Origin: Vanrija pseudolonga
Taxonomy: Eukaryota > Basidiomycota > Tremellomycetes > Trichosporonales > Trichosporonaceae
Length of the DNA: 64,000 nt
Assembly (NCBI RefSeq): GCF_020906515.1
Contig: NC_085850.1
Span: 558,001-622,000 of the forward strand
Reading direction: 5' to 3'
In this document: piece by piece, positions 36,830 to 48,342 of the stretch
Numbering within the stretch: position 1 is the stretch's first letter
Layout: each line of letters begins with the position of its first letter
Program-made: the position numbers and the translations under genes
Notes under the pieces: generated by a model
Database searches by the model: none
Told to the model about the DNA's origin: nothing
The model's input: the letters and a program-made list of their open reading frames with translations, nothing else

Positions 36830-37080
36830 CGCACATGCTCGACCTCTCGGAGGAGTCCAAGGAGGAGAACATTGCCACCTGCGTCAAGTACTTCACCCGC
36901 ATGGCCAAGATCGGCCAGTGGCTCGAGATGGAGATTGGCATCACCGGTGGTGAGGAGGACGGTGTCGACAACACTGGCGTCGACAACTCGGCCCTCTACA
37001 CCCAGCCCGAGGACGTTTACGACGTCTACAAGGCCCTCAACCCCATCTCGCCCAACTTCTCCATCGCCGCTGCCTTCGGC

Positions 37081-37119
<39 letters not shown>

Positions 37120-37617
37120 TCGCCCGAGCTCCTCGAGAAGCACCAGGCCTTCGCTGCCCAGGAGCTCAAGACCGGTGCCGGCTCCAAGCCCATGTACGTA
37201 TTGACGTGTATCCCCCCACCCCCACCCCCCACCGCTTCCCAAATAGACAGTGCCGTCGTCTCTCTCAATGAGGCTGCTGCGGCGATCCGGAACGCGAATA
37301 GAAACGTCCTTTCACCACATTTAGAGCCTGCTTGCCCTTCCCTTCAATGCCGCCAGCGCTGCTGGTGGGCGTCACTACTCCTTGCTAGCTCCTTCGAGTA
37401 GCAAACGAGTGCCGGCGTGGGTCGTGGGCGAGGAGGTGTCATATTGGTGCAACATTACTCCATCTCCGCATAGTGTTTGATTACACTGCTGACACTATCT
37501 AGCTTCCTTGTCTTCCACGGTGGCTCGGGCTCGACCAAGGAGGAGATCAAGACTGCCGTCGACAACGGTGTCGTCAAGATGAACGTCGACACCGACACCC
37601 AGTTCGCCTACCTCTCG

Positions 37618-37656
<39 letters not shown>

Positions 37657-37671
37657 CTCACCCAGGTCGGC

Positions 37672-37704
<33 letters not shown>

Positions 37705-37803
37705 TACTACGACCCCCGTGTCTGGGTCCGTGAGGGCGAGAAGACCCTTGTTGAGCGTGTCAAGGAGGCCAACGCCGACCTCCAGAACGTCAACCGTCTG
37801 TAA
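35768..37803 (+). CDS. FBA1: Fructose-bisphosphate aldolase, class II
   Basis: This zinc aldolase splits fructose-1,6-bisphosphate in glycolysis and works in reverse in gluconeogenesis, in the cytosol. Six exons (35768-35794, 35951-36010, 36292-36303, 36396-36401, 36514-37193, 37503-37803) give 361 residues. The exon 36396-36401 is only GCCATT. It is required to complete YAIPAINVTSSST, and its neighbour is 12 nt. Zinc and active-site motifs are VVLHTDHCAKK, the EMEIGITGGEEDGVD loop, GNVHGVY and FLVFHGGSGST. The codons are strongly biased to GTC, CTC, AAG and GGC, as in a highly expressed gene. Introns are 92-309 nt, long for this window. The last one (37194-37502) interrupts KPIFLVFHGG. Confidence 0.96.
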
Positions 37804-38078
37804 ATGGGCCATTGTCAAGCTGTTGGGGATGACAACCCCACAGTGCCCGTGTAGTTAAGTCGTAGGAAGTGCAGTAATGCGATAGGTTAGAGAGACTGAG
37901 TGAGGGTAGAGGAGAGCGAGGCAGAATGAGCGTAATCTTTGACGGCCCGAGCACCGGTCCATTCGCCGAACATGCGGCGAGGCAGCCGCACTGCTCGCAC
38001 TGAGGCATTTATTCATTCACGATTAATTCTAAAGCTGGACTTTCCGTTACGCGGCGCGCGCCGGCCCCAAACACCTCG

Positions 38079-39867
38079 CTACGACGAGTAGCACGCGGCG
38101 ACCAAGTCGGCGGGGATGCTCGCTTGGAGGTACGCGACAAACTTGTCGTACGGGACCATGTCGAGCGTGCCGAGCGGGGTGGAGGTGACGAGCGGCTTGC
38201 CCGACCAGAGCACGCGCACGGCATGCGCCTTGGTCTTCGCGTTCTCCCAGAGCTCGAAGACGACCTCGGAGCCCATGCCCGGCCAGACGGGGTGCGCGAT
38301 CTGGAGCAGGCCGAGCACGGGGGAGACTGAGCCGTCGTGCGCGAAGCTGCTGTCAGTGCCTCTTCACCCCGACAGGACCCACTTGTGCAGATACTTGATC
38401 TTGTTGGACCCGCTGATCGCGCCGTCCATGTGCCCGACCAGCTCGTTGAACCACGCGCCCATCTTGAGCGCGCTATACAGCGTGCTGTTGGCCGCCCCGC
38501 GCCAGCGGTACGCGTACTCGTAGTTGCCGAGACGGTAGATCGAGTCCGCGTCCGCCTGGGACACGCACAGGGCCGTGTTGTTCAGCGAGCAGGGGAGCGG
38601 CTTGCCGTGGCACTGCTTGGCCGAGAGGTTGTCGTAAGGGCTGGGGTGTGAGCTTGTGCTAAGAACCGGAAGAGGGGCAGCTCACTGGTCCCACGATGAC
38701 TGCCAGCCCGCGCTGTCGTCGGCCGCGATGCCCGACACGGCGTTGAAACGCGCGCGCAGGGCCGCGCTGGCGGTGAGGTGTGCCGTCCAGTCGGGGTTGG
38801 AGCCCTCGTACGCGCCGTTCACGGTGCCTTGGAGCGGGCAGGCTGGGGCCAGGTCAGCACCGTCGTCAGAGCAGGAGGTACGCACAGAAAGCCGGCTCGA
38901 GCGAGTCGAACGCGCTGCGCTGGATCCACGCGGCGTACGCTGGCGCCTGCGGGAACAGGCCCTTGACGAATCCACTGAGCGTCTGCGACGTGATCACATT
39001 GTTCGTCACGCGGAAGGCGTACGCAGCCGTGTCGGACGGGTCGGGGAGGAAGCCGAGGAGCGTGTGGTACACGCCGTACAGGTCCGAGCCGTGTGTGCGG
39101 GCATCGTCGAGACCTTGGCTGGGGTTGGGGGTCAGCGAGGCTCGGGGCTTGGGGAAACGGCCGCCCACCTAGTAATGGCCGGGAACTGGCACGTCGAGTT
39201 GACGAACCCCGGCCCGACGGCCTTCTCGAACGGGTTGAGCGTGCCCGTCTGCGCCTGCCACGACACGGGGGTCGTGTCAAAGTCGTCGGCGCGCGCGTAC
39301 GCGTACGGCCCTTCGCGGGTACAGTCCCACTGCGGGGTCAGTCGCCGACGCGTTTCGCCGCCGCGCTCACCTGCACGTCCTCCTTGAAGAACGTGTTGGA
39401 CGCGTACGGCGTCCGCTTGTGGTGCCGCTGGATGACCTCGACATACTTGAGCGAGTACTCGCACGCGGGGGGCTTGTACTCTGTCTTGCGCACGTGTGGC
39501 ATCTGTGAGGAGTCGGAGTCAGCGTTCGGCCGTCATATCAGGATATCGGGATCCGATCGAGCGGGCAGCAGACTCACGTTGCACCCTGCAGCGTCAGCGC
39601 AAACGCCGGGCCAGTCCCGAAACAACACTCACAGTTGTACACGCCGTACTCTGCGTCCGGGGTCGCGCTGCTTGAGAAGATGCCCGGAGCGCCGGTGCCG
39701 TTCAGCGCCCATGTGAGGTTGTACCACGAGTCGGCGGCTGGTAGTGTCAGCGAGATAAGAACACGGCGCGTACCAGGCGGGTAGTGCGTGATGTTGAAGG
39801 CTGAGGCCGAGGCCACGAGCGACATGCCGAGCGTGGCCGCGAGCGCGGAGCGCAGAGACGCCATCAT
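38079..39867 (-). CDS. Secreted histidine acid phosphatase
   Basis: This clade-2 histidine phosphatase hydrolyses phosphomonoesters outside the cell or in the secretory pathway. Nine exons (39867-39774, 39737-39633, 39585-39578, 39502-39371, 39329-39169, 39118-38886, 38842-38686, 38640-38383, 38346-38079) give 471 residues. A signal peptide opens the protein (MMASLRSALAATLGMSLVAS). The phosphohistidine motif reads QRHHKRTP in place of the common RHGxRxP, and the proton donor is in FAHDGS. Several N-x-S/T sites are present. The third exon is 8 nt and completes YNWCNMPHVR. Whether it acts on phytate or other substrates cannot be told. A TATA-like TATAAG lies 77 bases upstream. Confidence 0.88.
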
Positions 39868-41212
39868 GTCCGGAAGCTGCTGGAGGGGGAGCTGGAGGGC
39901 CGAGGTCGCTGTGCTGCTCGATGCCAGCGCCAGCACGGCGAGACTTATATGCCCCGCCTGACTGCCCCTCCGACGCCGTGGGTGATTATTTAGAGCGCGC
40001 ACGTTGCTTGTTTGTGGGGAATGAGGAGGTCGCGACGACGCGTCGAGATGGAACACGGCGACTACGCGATGTGGTTAGGGGGGACCGGGTTGGGTGAGGT
40101 TGGCGGTCGCCGCCATGACGTCACGGGTAGACTCGGGGTGTGGGTGGCGAACGTTGTTGCCTCGGCGTCTGCGGGCAGGTCGCGGGCAGGACGCGGGCAA
40201 TGCATGCCGAACGCGCCGAACACGAAGCCGACACGACGAGGAGGGGAACAACAACAACAACAGCCTTGAGAACCGTGTCACTGCGCAGCTCGAGCTCACT
40301 CTTGGCTCTAATGTCACGAGGCCTGACTACTACACCCGCCACACTCCGGTGATAGGGCGCCAACACCCACTCCACTCTCCGGTCGGGCTATTCGCGTCCT
40401 TTGTTGCGCTATATCTCGAAGCGAGCGACGCGGGGGGTACTGTGCGTCGCGGCGGTATGCGCCGCCGCGCGTGATTTTCAGCAGCCTGTCTTATCCATCG
40501 TCGTGGCCGAGTGGGTTGGAGTCGGCCGGCTCGACATGACCCACTCGCTGGGACGAACGCCACGGCCCACGGGCTCCGATTCCGAATTCCTGGCTGCTTG
40601 TCGGCGCATGGTGGGCTCTACTCTGCTCTGCACATGCTGTCGGACTAGCCCCCGCTGTGTTTGTTGACATAGCCGCTATTCCACGTACTGTAAGCAAGCA
40701 CCTCGCGTAGAACGACGAGCCGATACCGAGGCAGAGAAACTAGTAAAGTGGCATTCCTCGGTTGCCTAAGTAGTGGTCGGCTCGGAGCCTCCCCGCTCGC
40801 TGCTCCACCCACTTGCCTAACCACAATGCTGTGGACTATCTCCGCCGCCGTCCTAGTCGCCCTTTGTCCTCGGCGCCTCGGCGCCACCTACGCCATGCAT
40901 GCATGCCCCCTTTTACGTGCCGAAAGACTTGTTCGGCTGCGGCGTAATGTGACGGCTGTTTGCGCGAAGTGAATTTTGCCTCCGTCGGGTTGCCGTTGAT
41001 TCATGCCTCCGCTCGCTGCTACTCATGACGTTCGTTCGACTCGGTGGGCATCACGCAGCAAGAAACATCTTCATCGACAACGACGCTGACGTCGTCTGGG
41101 ACACATAAGCGACGGCGATAGCAAGATAGATATACAGCGGCGAGAAGACCGATCAACGCACGCCCAACTCGATCTCCGCAACACCCTACTCCACCCTCCC
41201 CCCGTCCGCACC
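39868..41212. other. Divergent intergenic region, acid phosphatase and Zn2Cys6 gene
   Basis: This 1.3-kb stretch between two divergent starts has no supportable gene. It contains a TGCATGCATGC motif near 40896-40906 and a CAACAACAA run near 40250-40262. Shared control of the phosphatase and the adjacent regulator is possible but not shown. Confidence 0.55.
39944..39949 (-). promoter_or_regulatory. TATA-like element of acid phosphatase gene
   Basis: TATAAG on the minus strand lies 77 bases before the acid phosphatase start, a plausible distance for a core promoter in this genome. Confidence 0.4.
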
Positions 41213-43834
41213 ATGGACTCGGATGCCCCCTCGTCCACCGGCTCCCAGGGCCCGTCCAAACCCAAGGTCAATTGGAAGAACGGCCCACCAAGCTGCAAGG
41301 AGTGTGTGCGACTCAAGCTCAAGGTAGGTGGTGGTGTGACGTCGCGCCCCGCTGACCCCAGTGTTCGCGCTCATGGCCGTGCACCAGCTGTGTGCGCCGA
41401 GGATGTGAGAAGATCTGCCCCCTGGGCACGCTTCCTGGGCGGTGAGTGTCTCCGTCGTGCCGAGCAACGTCTGACGCCCTAGCCAACCAAAGGCACAGGC
41501 GACGATCCTCCAGCTGCAGAAGGAAAACCGCGAGCTCAAGGCCCGCGTCGCGCGACTCGAGGGCAAACCCCTCAGCGCTATCGAGATGAGCGAGCAGACG
41601 AGCCCCTCATCGGATCGGCTTGACTCGGAAGCCGGCCCATCGCGCGCTAGCCTCGTACGTCGCCGTCGATCTCTTTGACACAAACAATCTCGGCCCGGTT
41701 CTATCTGCATATCTGACACTTGCAGCAATCCGGCGGTATCGGAGAGTACACTCCATTTTCGGCAGTCTCCCCAGAGCCCGATCACGCTCCGCCCAACCTC
41801 GATGCCCGCGACGACACCATGCTCGATACTACCGCCGTCCCAACGGCGGGCATCATGGAGTCGGGCAGGGACGGCACAAAGTACCTCGGCCGTGGCGCTG
41901 GCACCCTGTTTGTCATTGAGGACGATGAGGTGGGTGGTGTGCGGGTGTGCTTGCGGCAGTCGGCCGCGGCAAACTTTCCGCTGATCGGAATGTCTTCTAA
42001 CCGCCAATCCCAGCCAACACCATCTTCGCTCGTGTTCCCGTTCATGTCATCTGACCGCGCGGCGCTGGCCAATGTGCATGAGCTGTTTCCTACGGTCGAT
42101 GAAGCGTACAGGTTACTCGATGTTTATGGTACGTGGGGTCGCGAGAGAGTGGCACTGACAATCCAGAACGCGAGGTCGAGTGGATGTACCGGCCACTGGA
42201 CCGCCTCGCTGTGCGCGAAGCGCTCCAGTCAATCTACAGCGGCGGATCGATCAGCGAGCGTATCCACCATGTCCCACCACACCGCCTGGCGACCGTCTTG
42301 ATGGTGTTCGCCCTGGCGATCACCTTCACAAACGGGCCAATGTCCCAGTCAATGCCGTTCTTCAACGCCGCTTCGGCGCTGCTCTGCGTGCCCGAACGTC
42401 ATTTCATGGTACGCCATACCCTCTCCTCGGTCGAGACGCTTCACATGATGGTCTCGTACCTCTTGACACTCGGCAACGCACTCTCGGCGAAGGCCGCGTG
42501 GCCGCTCATCGGCCTGTGCGTGCGCATCGCCTGTGCCATCGGCCTGCATCGCGACCCGTCGTCGTGGGGCCTGTCGCCCAAGCAGGAGGAGGATCGCGCA
42601 CGTCTGTGGTGGGAGTGCGTCACGTACGACATGTTCCTCGGCCTCAACTATGGCCGCCCGTACGCCACCCCCGCTCAGCTCATCAACGTGTCTCCGCCTC
42701 CGTATCCCGCCGATGGCGGAGTCACACCATCAGACTCGGTTTTCCACGCCTTCAAGTACAGACTCGCCCAGTCGTTCTTCCGCATCGCCGACTACCTCGG
42801 CAGCCCAGAATTGCCCGACTACTCGGTGGTGGTGACGCTCGACTCTGAGCTCCGTCGAGTGGAGGCACAGGCACCAAACTGGCTCAAGTGGTCTGACTTT
42901 TACGACCCGGCAACGATGAAGTTGTCACCGACGTATATCACGCAGCAGCACTCGGCCACCATGTTTTATCACAAGGGCCTGCTCGTGCTCCACCGCCCAT
43001 GGTTCTTCAAGGCTGTCCAGAGCGGGTCCGAGCCACTGCTGGGCTCGTACGCGGCGTCGTTCACCACGTGTGTAACATCAGCTCGCAAGCACACTCGCCT
43101 AATGGCCTCGCTGCTTCGCTGCTGCCCACAGGCAGCGTACGGCTGGTGGTACTTTATCTGTAAGCAGGGTGTGATGGAACAATAGACACACGCGTCGCTA
43201 ACCACCGCCAGTCCACGCCTTCACGGCCGCCATCATCCAGTACACTGTCCTCCGCCGCGTGCCGCAAAGCATGATGGCCGACGAAGTGCGCGCCGACTTT
43301 GACGCGTCGTTTGACATCATCAAGCAAATGTCAGAGCACTCTGGCACGGCTCGGCGAGCGCTCCCCGTGCTCGCTCGCCTCCACGACAGGCTTAAGGACT
43401 CGTCGAATCCCACTCCCACGTCGACGTCTGGGGGCGACATTGGGGACCGTGCGCTGTATGAGATGTTCTTGGGCTCAGCGTGAGTTGTGGCGCGTCTATA
43501 AATGGTACATTCCCCACTGACACCCGACAGGGCCCCCAACCCCGCCCCGGACATGAGCCAGGAGCTCTCGTGGGGCCAGCAGATGGACCCGAATGGCGTT
43601 TCCATGTACAACCCACCCGCCCCGGGCTACGACACTACGAGCATGATGCTTGGGTTTGAACAGCCAGCAATCCAGCCTACCAACCAGGACCAGATGTCTA
43701 TTACAGACCCACTGATTCAGACTTTGTGAGTGGGCTGCTGCGCCTACGTGGGCCGTGCTGACATGTACAGGCTGTACTGGAACGCCATTGCGAACCCAGA
43801 GGCTCCGCAGGGTATCCCTGTGCCCCAGGTGTAA
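41213..43834 (+). CDS. Zn2Cys6 fungal-type transcription factor
   Basis: Nine exons (41213-41323, 41362-41441, 41483-41654, 41726-41929, 42014-42128, 42167-43159, 43212-43479, 43531-43725, 43771-43834) give 733 residues. The N-terminal zinc cluster reads SCKECVRLKLKCSRSWPCTSCVRRGCEKICP, split across the first intron, with six ligand cysteines in the expected order. A coiled-coil-like linker (ILQLQKENRELKARVARLE) follows and suggests dimer formation. The middle (about residues 230-560) is a fungal-specific regulatory domain with SKQEEDRARLWWECVTYDMFLGLNYGRP-type sequence. The C-terminus is Pro/Gln/Asn-rich. Target genes cannot be read from sequence. The nearest divergent gene is the acid phosphatase. 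Confidence 0.9.
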
Positions 43835-45285
43835 GGCGCATGAGCTCGGCGTGAGCTCGGTGGCGAGTTCGGTGGCTCGGGCGACAGGGTCCGAGTGGTG
43901 AGGAACGGTGACGGCCTGGTGAGGCACTTCCGGCACGGGTCGGCACGCGCGGATGGCATCACCAAATGACTCAGTGACAGCCGCACATGGAGAAGTGGAA
44001 AACTCGAATGCGAGACTCGTGGCGTGATTCGTCAAGACGTCCGACTAGACTACCTTGTACTGTCCGAGAGATGTTGTACTGCCCGGTGCCTGCAGCAGCT
44101 GAGTAACTCTTGTGTTCCTTGTAAGGGCATGGAAGGTCGACTTTGATGAGGGTACGAGGGCCGGTGTGGACCAGGATGTCGTCGAATTGGTGGTGGCTGC
44201 CCCACTGATCAGGAGATAGTGGGTGGGTCTGTGCCCGCGGCGTGCGTAGTTACGTTGGGTGGGGAGACGCAGGCTGAGCCCGCGCGACCATAGCGTGATA
44301 GCCGGGTGCGATTATCACTCGAAAGGGGGAGGGACAGAGGCACGCGTCGGCGAGTACGTATCGGAACTGCGGTTTGGATTGTTGGATTTTCGAGGGCAGG
44401 CTTGCGAGCTGAGCAGAGAGGTCAAGGGCGACTCATGGCAGCTGGACCCAGGTGAGAGCGCAAAGGCCGCGCCTGGAGCTATTCGCAGCCGCGCGCCCAA
44501 GCCAAACAGACCGCTCCCCGCGCGCGCACCACCCACAAACAACCAACCAACCCTCGCCCCGTCGTCTCGCACCCCGTTTCCCCCTTCGTTCTTTCAAACG
44601 CACAACGGGCCGTCGCCGCCAAGAAGCAAAGCAGGCATCAGCGTAGCCCGCGACACCTTCCACAAGCGGCAGCCAGTGTCGATGGGATAGCCTAAACAGT
44701 GCGGGCGGTCGGGTGCGGCCGGGGGCGATCGCGATATCTGACTTGGCTTGGCGGCGCTTACCCTGGGACGAGTTGCGGCTCTGGCCCCGGGGCCCACGCT
44801 TCCCCGCCCCGTATCGACGCCTCGTTTGTGGCGTCACGTCACTCGCTCTGCGTTCCGACACCCGAGTCACACCACCCGAGTGAGCGGTGAGCGACGAGCG
44901 ACTCGAGCAGGATGTGGCCGTGGCCGTCGTGCAGTGCTTGGTTCCCTGCAGGACGCGCCAGCCGGGTCGTCGAGCGCTCAGCCCAGCTCGCTCGTTCGGG
45001 TGGGGGCAGCCCAAGGGACCAAAAAGTTCGAAATTATCGCCCTCTTGCCGCAGGAAACACTGCGGCAATGGTATCTGCCGGGTGGAGGGATGATTTACAA
45101 AGATTTACATGCGGCCGGCCAGGGAGGGTGGGTGAGCTCGGGTTGCCGCCGTGGGGTAGTAGGTGGGGAGGTGTGGGTCATCGGGTGCGAGTATAAAGGC
45201 GGGCGTGGGGGATAAACACGTCGTTGTCGCCTCCACACCTGATTGTCTACCTACGCACCGAGCACACGAGCCCAGCCAAGTCACC
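43835..45285. other. Intergenic region before the first Ato-type transporter
   Basis: A 1.45-kb stretch with no supportable gene. Open frames on both strands between 44.3 and 45.2 kb have high Arg/Pro/Ala content and no motif. The 3' end is a promoter with a TATA box at 45192-45197. Confidence 0.55.
45192..45197 (+). promoter_or_regulatory. TATA box of the first Ato-type gene
   Basis: TATAAA lies 94 bases upstream of the start codon in a GC-rich background, a good candidate for a regulated, inducible core promoter. Confidence 0.6.
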
Positions 45286-46156
45286 ATGTCCCCGAACCAG
45301 AGCGAGTCCGAGTCCTCGGCGCCAGTCTACCTCGGCGCCGGCAACGCCGAGAAGGGCGCCGCGGGCCACATCGAGCGGCACATCACCCCCGGCGGCCACC
45401 CCGTCGACTACTCGCAGCCCGGTATCCCCGTCGAGCACAGGAAGTACGGCAACCCCATCCCGCTCGGTCTGATCACGTTTGCCGTCGACTTCTTCCTCGT
45501 CGGGTTGTATGTGCTCGGTGGTGAGTCGCGCGTGCTCTTACTTCCGGCGGGCAATGCTAACTCGCCCGCCCAGCCCGCGACGTCCAGTCCACCGCCATCG
45601 TCATCCCCGTGCTCATGCTGCTCGGAGGCATCTCGCAGACGTTTGTCGGCTGGTTTGAGATGTTCATCGGCAACACGTACTCTGCGACCATCTTCGGCAC
45701 GTTTGGCGGCTTCAACATGTGCTACGCGGCCATCTACATCCCGTCGTTTGGCGTGCTCGACGCGTTCAAGGACGCCAACGGCAAGCTCGGCGACTCGTTC
45801 AACCAGGCCATGGGCATCTTCTTTGTCGTCTGGTCGATGTAAGTGCACCACGCCCGTGCTTGTCTGTGCTCGTGCTCGTGCTCACTCCCGCCCACAGCGT
45901 CGGCTTCTTCTTCGTCCTCGCGTCGTTCCGCTCGTCGGTCGCCATCCTCTCCACCCTCACCTTCACGACCCTCACGTTCGTCTGCCTCGCCATCTTCAAC
46001 ATGACTGGCACCAAGGGCTCGCAGTACGCTTCCGGCGCCATGGCGTGCATTGCTGCGTGGTGCGGCTTCTGGGCCGCGCTCGCAGGCTACTGGTCCCCCG
46101 ACACGACGTACGACTTTATCCGCCTCCCGCCCATCTCGCTCGCCAAGGAGGACTAA
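45286..46156 (+). CDS. GPR1/FUN34/YaaH (Ato) family acetate transporter-type protein
   Basis: Members are small six-helix plasma-membrane proteins linked to acetate, succinate or ammonium export and uptake. Three exons (45286-45520, 45574-45838, 45898-46156) give 252 residues. The signature GNPIPLGLITFA opens helix 1. Conserved later parts are LMLLGGISQTFVGWFEMFIGNTYSATIFGTFGGF and the last helices ending AALAGYW. The soluble N-terminus carries the usual ITPGGHPVDYSQPGIP segment. It is followed by a second, more diverged copy 2.2 kb downstream on the same strand. Confidence 0.92.
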
Positions 46157-48342
46157 GCGGCGAGCAGGGGATGAGCAAGGCCCGCGCGAGAGGGGCAGTC
46201 AGTTACAGTCAGAAGTTCGTCGTTGGGCGCATAGGTTATCGATTAATATGCATGGGTGCCTGCGTGTGGGGTCGTGTTGGCAGGTCAATGCGCAATCAGA
46301 AACACCCCCCCCCCCCCCCAAGGTCAAGAACTTGGCCTTTGTGATCTCCAACACGGCCTTGAGCGTCAGCCAGCATCGAAGCACGTTCACAGCGAACGTG
46401 TTTGCCATCCTGCCACCTGTTGTGTCCCTCCTCCTTGTTTCGTCGTGTTTACTCACACCTCCTTGTTTCGTCGTGTTTACTCACACCTCCTTGTTTCGTC
46501 GTGTTTACTCACACCTCCTTGTTTACTTTTTCTCGCTTCGAAAGTAGACCCCGCACCGCCACTTGCACTTCCGCGTTTCGTTTCGTTTTGATTCACCGTC
46601 CAAGAATCACGCCATGGCGTGGCAGGGCGGCAGTGATCGAGCCAAGAGCCCTGCTGACGGACATGCACGCCGCTGGGTCGAACGGACAAACACGTCGTAG
46701 GCTTGGATGCGGACGTGGCGCGCGTCACGCTCAACGGCCTCGACGCGACATTGACGCGTTTGGCCACGCGTGGCGACGTCGGCGACGCGTCTGCCGGTGG
46801 TGTCGACGGGGTGGCTGGCGGGCGGGCACGCAATTAGTGGTCGCTCCACCGCGGGAGCGGGTCTCTTGCCAGTTGGTTATAACTCGGTGTCGAGGACTGT
46901 TGACACTTCCTCCGGGTGACGTGAGTGAGTATTAGACGAGTAACTGTCCTGGTGGTGCACGGGGTTACGTGGCAGCTGGGTGAGTCTCCTCGGGGAGCCA
47001 AACCGTCGTGTGCTGCATACAAGCATGCCAACTTGTACCCCTGACGCCAGCGCCCAACACCCCCACTCTCGCGTTGTTGACAGTGGCATCGGCCGCAGTC
47101 AAGGCACAATCTCCGCCGACGCGGCCGAGCCAGCACCCACTCGCCCGCCCGGCTGCCACAGGTCAGACCCAGCGGAATACGGAATGCACATCCCAGTCTG
47201 TGTTTGCCTCCGCACGTACTTGCACACTGCACACACCGAGTGACGACCGACAGTGTGACGTCGTGGCGATCATCACCTGACTGTGTGCCTCGTCTCGAGA
47301 CAGCGTCACCGGCCGGTCGGTGACTAAGTAGTCGGCCGTATGCCTGGCCAGCCAGTGTTTCTCGGTGGCGCTTGGCGTACGTGCATGCTGACATGCTGAC
47401 CAAAGTTGACCTCGAGTGGCGAGCTGTCTGTCGGCGACCCACCGTCGTGTGTCAGCGCTGACCGAGTACTGGATCGCACTCACGACGCTCCGCTTGGTTG
47501 CGAGCAATCTCGATGCGGAGTTGCTCCACATTCCCACTGGCGACGCGCGCTTGTCCGCCACCATGACTAACCCGCCTGGCGGTGCGTGCCAGCCAGCGCA
47601 GATTAGTCCCCCCACTTTATGATAACCCAGCCGCTGGTGTCGACGTCTGGGCTTTGACTGCGCATGTAGCAGCAGCACGATGCATGCATGTCGGCGGGTG
47701 GGGCCACCCGACTAACACCCCCCACCCCCACTCCCCCGCCACCCACCCCGCGCGCCCGATCAGCACGGAGCGTGCGGAGTGGTGTGGCGGGCAAGAGACG
47801 CGACACTCCGCCAGACGGACTAGTTCCGCGTCGGAGAGTCATATTTGTGCGGCAAGTGGGCCAGTGTGTGCGGGTGTGCGCGTGTACATGCAGTCATGCG
47901 CGAGGTGTCGACATGTACATTTGAGAGCTGCGGCAAGCATTTGAGAGATGTACACGACATCTGGTATTGAGTAGTCCCGAAGAGACGAGCCGAGGCGGCG
48001 AGGCGACGCGAGGCACAACAACCGAGCTAGTAGGGGCTCTATTTCCATTTGCTGACAATGATCGCAATCCAGTGACGGTGCTCGTCCGCCGCGCACGCAG
48101 CCCCGGCCGGCCGGCCCTTGCTGCAAGCAGCATGCAGCATGCAACACCGTGCACCCATGCACGTATATCTACCTCGGCTGCGACTGCATTCCGCGAGCTC
48201 TCCCACTTGCACACTAACTAGCATTGCTTGGCACGACTTTGCAGGTTCACCATTGCGTTGAACCAGCACCACCACCACCACCACCACCCGCCAAACCTCC
48301 ACTGCCGCCCGCCGCCACCACCAACACCACCACACCACCGCC
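46157..48342. other. Intergenic region between the two Ato-type genes
   Basis: No gene is supported in 2.2 kb. It contains a run of about 16 C (46304-46319), a 28-bp tandem repeat (46430-46524) and a TGCATGC motif near 47682. A minus-strand open frame at 46834-47442 has no recognisable features. The end is rich in CCACCA triplets before the second transporter start. Confidence 0.55.
46430..46524 (+). repeat. 28-bp tandem repeat, about 3.4 copies
   Basis: Three nearly perfect 28-bp units beginning CCTCCTTGTTTCG and ending TACTCACA follow head to tail, plus a partial fourth. The run lies about 275 bases after the first Ato-type gene's stop. Confidence 0.85.

Noticed and set aside
46834-47442. 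202-residue minus-strand open frame between the Ato genes
   Set aside because: No motif, odd Cys/Arg/His content and no supporting promoter or splice signals.
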